Shown here piece after piece: positions 58,395-64,000 of a DNA stretch of 64,000 bases. The DNA is from Nelumbo lutea (lineage: Eukaryota; Streptophyta; Magnoliopsida; Proteales; Nelumbonaceae), in contig JAKGHH010000005.1 in NCBI GenBank assembly GCA_022828595.1, positions 62,367,655 through 62,431,654 on the forward strand, read 5' to 3'. The notes under the pieces were generated by a model. That model was not told where the DNA came from. It made no database searches and saw only the letters and a list, made by a program, of their open reading frames with translations. Both the position numbers and the translations under genes were made by a program. The stretch's first letter is position 1. Every line of letters begins with the position of its first letter.

Positions 58395-58495
58395 TTAGTC
58401 ATTAGTTTCATCATCATCATCCAAGCCTCATACCGACTATATGGGGTCAGCTACATTAATCCTGTTTTTCCATTCTATTCTGTTTAATGCCAATA
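58395..58495. repeat. Short dispersed repeat (CCAAGCCTCATACCGACTAT type)
   Basis: TCATCATCATCATCCAAGCC followed by CGACTATATGGGGTCAGCTA and a pyrimidine-rich tail is a variant of a very common plant repeat motif, often found at the 3' end of RTE-type LINEs. Only this short piece is present. Confidence 0.5.
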
Positions 58496-59036
58496 TTAGT
58501 CATTAGTTTCCATTTTTTAATTTGAAAATGCCCGTAAAATGGGGATTTCTTGAATTCACGGCAAGGAGTTTGGGGTTGAAATTTTCCCCATGAATAGAGG
58601 ATAAGCAGAGAGAAGTCTTGGGGCCCTTCTTGCTTGTAACCCGTGTTGCCACAGAGAGGATTCCTGGATGCTTGAGACCTCTCTAGATAGTCTTACAAGC
58701 AGATCTGCTCTAACTTGATAAGTTAAATACCTTTGATATATCAATGTTTTCTTAAGTGAATTTGTAAAACATGAGATTCCTATTTTTGTATGTCAATACA
58801 TAATTTGCTTGCTCAAAAAAAAAAAAAGACTGGTTTCTGGTCCATATTTTCTGTCATCACACCAGGGAGGGCAGATGATGTAGACATGGAAAAGGGAAAG
58901 AATATAAGAAATAAAATTTCCCTAGATTTCTTTACCAGTGACAATTTTGTAATTTTTTGTTTTTGGTCAATTTTAGTTTTTGTAAAAGTTGTTTTTGCAG
59001 TTTGTTTGTGTTGTAAGGATAGGTTACCAATTCTTT

Positions 59037-59635
59037 TTTTTTTTTTGAGAAAAGTTAACTGAATTCATTAAGAAAAAAGAGGGTGTACAAAGAAACAAAC
59101 AGGCGGGGATCAGACCCCTGAAAGTTGCACAGGAGGGATCTTATCACAGTACAGCACTTCTAAAAGAGCACCTAATTTGCTAATCCATCTGTGAGAGCGT
59201 TAAAATCCCTTGGAATCCAGCACAGATGAATGTTTGTATTTGCCAGTAGGTCCCTTGCTTCTGTCAGAAAATGACCGAGTCTCCATGGCCCAGCTTCCTG
59301 TCTTCATAACCAGTCTATGGTGTTTGCTGAGTCTCCCTCTATAGAAAGATGCCGAATGCCTAATCTGTTGATTAGTCTGATTCCTGTAAGTGCAGCCATC
59401 ACTTCCGCCTTTGTGGAGTCAGCTATACCTATCGGCCCACTGTATACCCAGCAAGTGTTCCCATTTTCAGCTCTTAAAACTCCTCCAATGCCAGCAGTTC
59501 CAGGGTTGCCTGAGGCACTTCCATCGAAACTTAGGGCTCAAGTTCCTTCCCTTCTAAGTGAGGGGCCCCTTTTGATGGGGAAGAGGGGTGAAGGGGGGGA
59601 GGAAAAAAGGAAAAAGCCAGCATCCCTGTTTAGGT
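59037..59635 (-). mobile_element. LINE fragment with RNase H domain
   Basis: The minus strand reads LSFDGSASGNPGTAGIGGVL, WVYSGPIGIADSTKAEVMAA and LSIEGDSANTIDW, an RNase H domain with the usual D-E-D spacing, then decays. The T run at 59033-59047 on the plus strand is its poly(A) tail. Its 5' side is cut off at about 59635, where the tail of another LINE begins, so the second may have inserted into the first. Confidence 0.75.
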
Positions 59636-59639
59636 TTTT

Positions 59640-61440
59640 TTTTTTTTTTGATAAGTGAGAATAATTTAATTAAATCAAATAACAAAAATACAATCAGCGT
59701 AGGAGGAGGCACAAGATGTTACTCCCTTAGGACTGAACCATATACACCAAAACAGCCCAAGCCTGAGTCACAATTACAAAGTAGCCCAAAATAGATCTCC
59801 CCTTGACACCCCCTGCTTGGCCAGAGAATCAGCCATTGCATTTGTTGATCTTCTAACCCACTGAAACCTGACGGTCATATTCCTTGTCATCCATTTAACT
59901 TTCTTTAACAGATCCCTGTAGCCCCAACAAGCTGTTTCTGGCCTAATTTGCCAGCCTACTATCACCTTGGAATCCCCTTCTACTAGCAGATTTGTCACAC
60001 CACTTTGACTAGCCATCTGTATACCTTGACCGCTGCTAGTAGCTCTGCCCTTATTGAATCACCTTCACCCATTGGTCCTGAAAATAGAGACAACATATTG
60101 CTGTCTTTGTCTCTCGGAATCCCACCAATTCTTGATGGTCCTGGATTGCCTTGGCAGCTTCCATCAAAATTTAATTTTACCACTCCATCCGGTGGGGGAA
60201 TCCATTCAGCTTGTGATTTGATCTTGGTAGAAACTGTAGCGGCCACTGCAGCCCAATTTCTCCTTAAGTCATCGAAGGAGTAATCTGCCAACAAGTGTGA
60301 AGATTTTAACCATGAAATACTCCTTGTCAATATGCATTCCTTGATTTCAGTGAGACTTCTTTCATGTTCTTGAAATATTCTAGCATTTCTCTCCTCCCAT
60401 ACAGTCCACACTGTAGAAGCTCTGATACATTTCCACATTAGCTTCCCTCTTTTTGTCAATCTCCCAAAAGCAACCGGAGTGAACAACAACTTTACTTCAG
60501 AGGGCAAATTCCACCTGCACCCAAATAATGAAACAACCCAGTTCCAAATATTGGTAGCAAAGGAGCATGATATCATCAAATGGTTACAGCCCTCACCCAT
60601 CGCTTTACACAAAGGGCACCAATTAGGGGTCAAGCACATAAAGGGTTTCTTCTTTTGCAAGTTTTTTACAGTATTGATCTTACCATAATAGGCTTCCCAA
60701 CAGAACACTACTATTTTGGGGGGATTTGGTCTTGACCATACCTCTTTAACGGGGAAGACTTGAGGGGAGGGATTGGAGCAGAGGGCTTTAAAGAAAGAAG
60801 CACAAGTGAATGAGCCAACCGGGGTTAGGGACCAGACTCTTGTGTCCGGGTTAAGGGGGTCCAAACACACCGAATCTAGAAGCAACACCAGCTTTGAAAC
60901 GCAAAGGAATTCTTCATCCCTTAACCCTCATCGAAACCCGAGATCCCAATTTAAGGCCAAAGGGCAAATTGGGGGGGGGGGAAGGAACCAAGAAATGGGT
61001 TTCTTTTTAAAGAGGGAGATGGAATAGAGAGAAGGGAAACAACCTTTTAGGGGTTGAGAGCTCACCCAAATATCTTCTCGAAAAAGAATGGAGTTCCCAG
61101 AGCAAGCATCATACCTTACAAAACTGAGGAACTTAGGGAGAATGCCAGAGATAGCCTTCCAAGGTGTTGTGAGCAAAGCCCTTCGGGATACTCCCTCATC
61201 CCAACCTGATTCGGAACAGCCATGGATACTTTTCACTACCACATGCCACAACCTCTCCCTCTCCAGGGGCCACCTCCAAAGCCACTTACCTAAAAGAGCC
61301 TCATTCTTGCTCACCACGTTCCCTAATCCTAGGCCTCCTTCTTCCTTACTCCGACACACCACCTCCATGAAAACACAACCTTCACAAAAGATTATTATGT
61401 CGTTTGCAAATTGGAGATGGGTTACTTATAGAGACTCCTT
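59640..61440 (-). mobile_element. LINE with RT remnant, zf-RVT and RNase H
   Basis: From 5' to 3' on the minus strand: a reverse-transcriptase scrap VTHLQFANDIIIFCEG (about 61380-61430), an abrupt jump to MEVVCRSKEEGGLGLG (complement 60928-61368), then a long open frame (complement 59995-60888) with a zf-RVT domain (VFCWEAYYGKINT, CPLCKAMGEGCNHL) and RNase H (KLNFDGSCQGNPGPSRIGG). The RNase H end follows in another frame (VRFQWVRRSTNAMADSLAKQ, 59774-60016). A poly(A) tail appears as a T run at 59635-59651. The sequence between the RT box and the conserved VxCxPKEEGGLG motif is deleted, and FADD has become FAND. Confidence 0.8.
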
Positions 61441-64000
61441 TAAACTTGTCTGAGCTGGAAGCTCACTGGTTACATTTAAAGGTAATGTGAGAAATCAGAT
61501 CACTCTTCGTCTTAGTCTTGTTCTCAAACGAGCGGTTATTCCTTTCTTCCTAAACTCCCCAAAGGATAACATGCAGAATTATTTGCCACTAAACCTTACC
61601 TCTTTTACTCAGCCCTTTACCTTGCCATTGTTGGAGCAAATCCAGGAGGTGATTTGAGGCAACCTAGCTGTACCCAACTAGCTGTAGAAAATGGCTCCAG
61701 ATGTCCCTGGTTTCCTGGCAGTGAATGAAGAGATGGTCAGTTGATTCCCCTGCTCTGAAACCAAGGATGCAGACATAGGGGGAGATGGAAGGTCTGCCAA
61801 AATTCTTCTTCTGCAATAGCTCAGAAGTGTTTATCCTGTGCAGACAGGCCTCCCATACAAAGAAACACACTCTAGAGGGGATGTAGTTGCACCAGACCTT
61901 CTTGAAAGGGAAGAGATAATTCTGCTCCTCTGCTACCAGGACCTTGAAGAAAGAATTGGAAGAGAACTTGCCTATAGGGTGAGGTTTCCAGACACGGGAG
62001 TCTAGGGAATTAGGGGAGATGTAGACTTCTCTGAGGGAGAGCAGGATTTAAGTTAGCTCATTGATCTCTGACTCCCCTAAGGGTCTTCTAAGACTCAAGT
62101 TTATGTTGCTCTCAGTGGGGGAAGAGGAGAGGCATTGGGAGATGGTGGCTTCTTTGTTTTGAGTGAGGTTAAAAAGTCTAGGGTAGGAAATTGCTAGAGT
62201 AGGGGAAGGTTTTCCACTTGACAGTTCAGAATATCCTTGAACCTATCCACGAGCTTCTTCGACTGAATTGATATATCAAAGGTAGTTAACTAGTTCAAAA
62301 CAGTTTAGAACCCCTTTCACATTTGTTATGTTTTCCAGATCAGCTTCTAGGAAAAGAATTATATCCTCTGCAAATTGGAGGTGGAAGTGCACCTCTTCCT
62401 ACTTCAAGACCTTTTATTAAATTCAGATTTTTTGTCTTGTCTACGAGCTGACTGAAAACATCCATCACCAGAGTGAAAAGAAAGGGAGAGATTGGGCATC
62501 CCTGCTGAAGGCCTGCTTGCCTTGAAATAACCTTTGGACTCTCCATTCAGTAGAATTGAAAACCAGGTTGAGCTTATGCATCCTTTCATCCACTGCAACC
62601 ATTTAACTCCAAAACCCCTCAGTTTCAAGACTTGGAAGAGGCAATCCCAGTCTACTTTGTCATACGCCTTTTCAAGTTCTAGTTTGACAGGTAGACCTGA
62701 CCTGCCACTCTTCCTTCTCTCTTCAACACTTTCATTTGCTATTAGGATACTGTCCACAATTTTTTGACCTTTCACAAAAGCAAACTGATTAGGAGAAACC
62801 AAATCTCCTAGGACTTCTCTGATCCTTTTTGCCAACACCTTTGCCAAGATTTTATATACACTCCCTACCAAACTTATGGGCCTGAAGTCCTTTACTTCCA
62901 AAATACCTCCTTTTTTTGGAATGAGACAAGTGAAAATTGAGTTGTTACCTTTGTTTACAACAGCCGAAGAGTGAAACTCCTTAAAAACCTCCAAAAGATC
63001 TTTTATTATGCCCCAACAGGTCTGAAAAAAGAAGATTGGAAAACCATCTGGCGTGGGGGCTCTATCTCCATCCATGTCAAAAACTGCTTCCCTTATTTCT
63101 TGTTCCTTAAATTCACTTTTAAGCCAATTCCTTTTTTCTTTTGTTAGGGTCGGCCCATCCTAGCTTCTCAGAGTTGGATTTCTAAAACTTGGAATAGAGC
63201 TTTTTAAAGTGGTTAAGAAAAGTCTCTGCTAACTCCTCTGCATCTTCTACCTCCCTTTGGTCAACTTTAATTTTTGAGATGTAGTTTTTCCTACGCCTTC
63301 CTGAGGCGTAGTTGTGGAAGAATTTTGAGTTATTGTCACCTTCCTTTAACCATTTGATCCTAGACCTTTGTCTCCAAAATATTTCTTCCCTTCTAACAAC
63401 ATTCTCCCAGGAGTTTCTCAAGGCTTCTCTTCTCCTCTTTCCTTCTCCATCCAAGGTACCTGCCTGATCCTTTTGGTTTAGATTCTCAAGCTCTGAGAGG
63501 ATAGTACTTTTTTCCTGTACAAAAGATCTGAATTCTTCTTTCCCCCAGATTTTCAGCTTTCTTTTTAGGTATTTCAGCTTCTGTTGAACTCTGTATCCAG
63601 CCCAACCCTGTACTTTGTGTTCCTCCCACCAGGAGCTTACTTTCTTGTGAAAATCCTTGTGCAAGTTCCACATTGTTTCCATCCTAAATGGGGATTTTAC
63701 TTTCAGAACCTTGTCTGTCTGCAGGACTAGAGGCCAATGGTCTGAAGTACACCAGGGTCTAATTTCTTTGATGAGATCTGGGAACTGCTCTGCCCAGTCT
63801 GGAGACACAAGAAATCTGTCTATTCTGCACCTTATCAAATTTTCTTGCATGTTTGACCAGGTAAATTGGCCATTGTGAAGGGGGAGGTCACAAAGGTTGT
63901 GTCTAGATATGAATCTGGAGAATTCCCTCATACTTCTAGTCACTTTTCTTCTATTAGAGTTTTCTTGGGAGAACCTTGTGACATTGAAGTCACCCCCTAA
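61441..64000 (-). mobile_element. LINE with endonuclease, RT and zf-RVT (5' end outside the window)
   Basis: The minus strand gives, from the right edge, the endonuclease end (GGDFNVTRF near 63975, RIDRFLVSPDWAEQF, CTSDHWPL; open frame complement 63182-63943). A stop and frame change follow, then reverse transcriptase (complement 62404-63075: DGDRAPTPDGFPIFFFQ, FRPISLVGSVYKILAKVLA, KLELEKAYDKVDWDCLF), another shift, GLQQGCPISPFLF and HLQFAEDIILF (about 62345). A zf-RVT domain lies at 61664-61870 (FFVWEACLHRINTS, ESTDHLFIHC). The catalytic FADD reads FAED and several frameshifts are present, so it is inactive. There is no poly(A) at the junction with the next LINE near 61440, so the join is a rearrangement, not a normal 3' end. 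Confidence 0.8.

Larger units (their letters stand above)
57602..64000 (+). other. Intron 7 of PP2A-B (runs off the window)
   Basis: Begins with the GTATGG donor at 57602. No following exon is recognised, so all DNA to the right edge is taken as intron, filled mainly by minus-strand LINEs. The alternative is that the gene is broken here by rearrangement, which cannot be excluded from this window. Confidence 0.65.

Noticed and set aside
1..64000. CRISPR arrays, operons or bacterial-type regulation
   Set aside because: The window is plant nuclear DNA with spliced genes. The repeats seen are transposons and simple repeats, not spacer-repeat arrays.

Overview
The window is nuclear DNA of a flowering plant: long introns with plant-type splice sites, AT-rich intergenic DNA, and many plant retrotransposons (Ty3-gypsy chromovirus, Ty1-copia, L1-type LINEs carrying an RNase H domain, an Au-type SINE), plus hAT and Mutator-like DNA elements. 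The very long introns and the CYP716-like relic fit a woody non-grass angiosperm (basal eudicot or magnoliid), but the species cannot be fixed from this sequence.

Only three genes look intact. (1) 16015-16887, minus: a two-exon gene for a DUF599 membrane protein of 236 aa. (2) 35443-39127, plus: an eight-exon gene for a secreted SKU5-similar (SKS) multicopper-oxidase-like protein of 540 aa. (3) From 41513, plus, to beyond the right edge: the 55-kDa B regulatory subunit of protein phosphatase 2A. Seven exons (260 codons, about half the protein) are present, the last at 57483-57601. Its introns have grown to about 9.1 kb (intron 5) and more than 6.4 kb (intron 7) and hold most of the elements in the right third of the window. 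No functional link between the three genes is suggested by their order.

Left part (1-15200): a 2-kb imperfect inverted repeat (1-2041), a possible small Helitron (2775-3148), a duplicated AT-rich block (4220-6640), a possible LTR remnant (about 8985-9480), a broken CYP716-like cytochrome P450 5' end (9754-10081), and several copies of one family of about 300-bp Mutator-like MITEs, including a rearranged array at 11225-12930.

Middle (15200-34700): the DUF599 gene, a frameshifted SRC2-like C2-domain pseudogene (18636-19148), a Ty1-copia element truncated inside its reverse transcriptase (19199-22510, minus), two adjoining MITEs that share a target duplication (28058-28684), and a decayed hAT transposase (30252-31960, minus).

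Right part (34700-64000): the SKS gene with a small MITE in intron 3, then the PP2A-B gene. Intron 5 holds LINE and Au-SINE fragments and a complete 5.41-kb gypsy chromovirus with 542-bp LTRs, TSD ACCTA, tRNA-iMet PBS, polypurine tract and chromodomain. Its coding region is broken by stops and a frameshift, and all ten LTR-LTR differences I count are transitions. Intron 6 holds a 5'-truncated LINE with a long TSD, into which a MITE with a perfect 9-bp TSD inserted. Intron 7 holds several minus-strand LINEs that run off the window.
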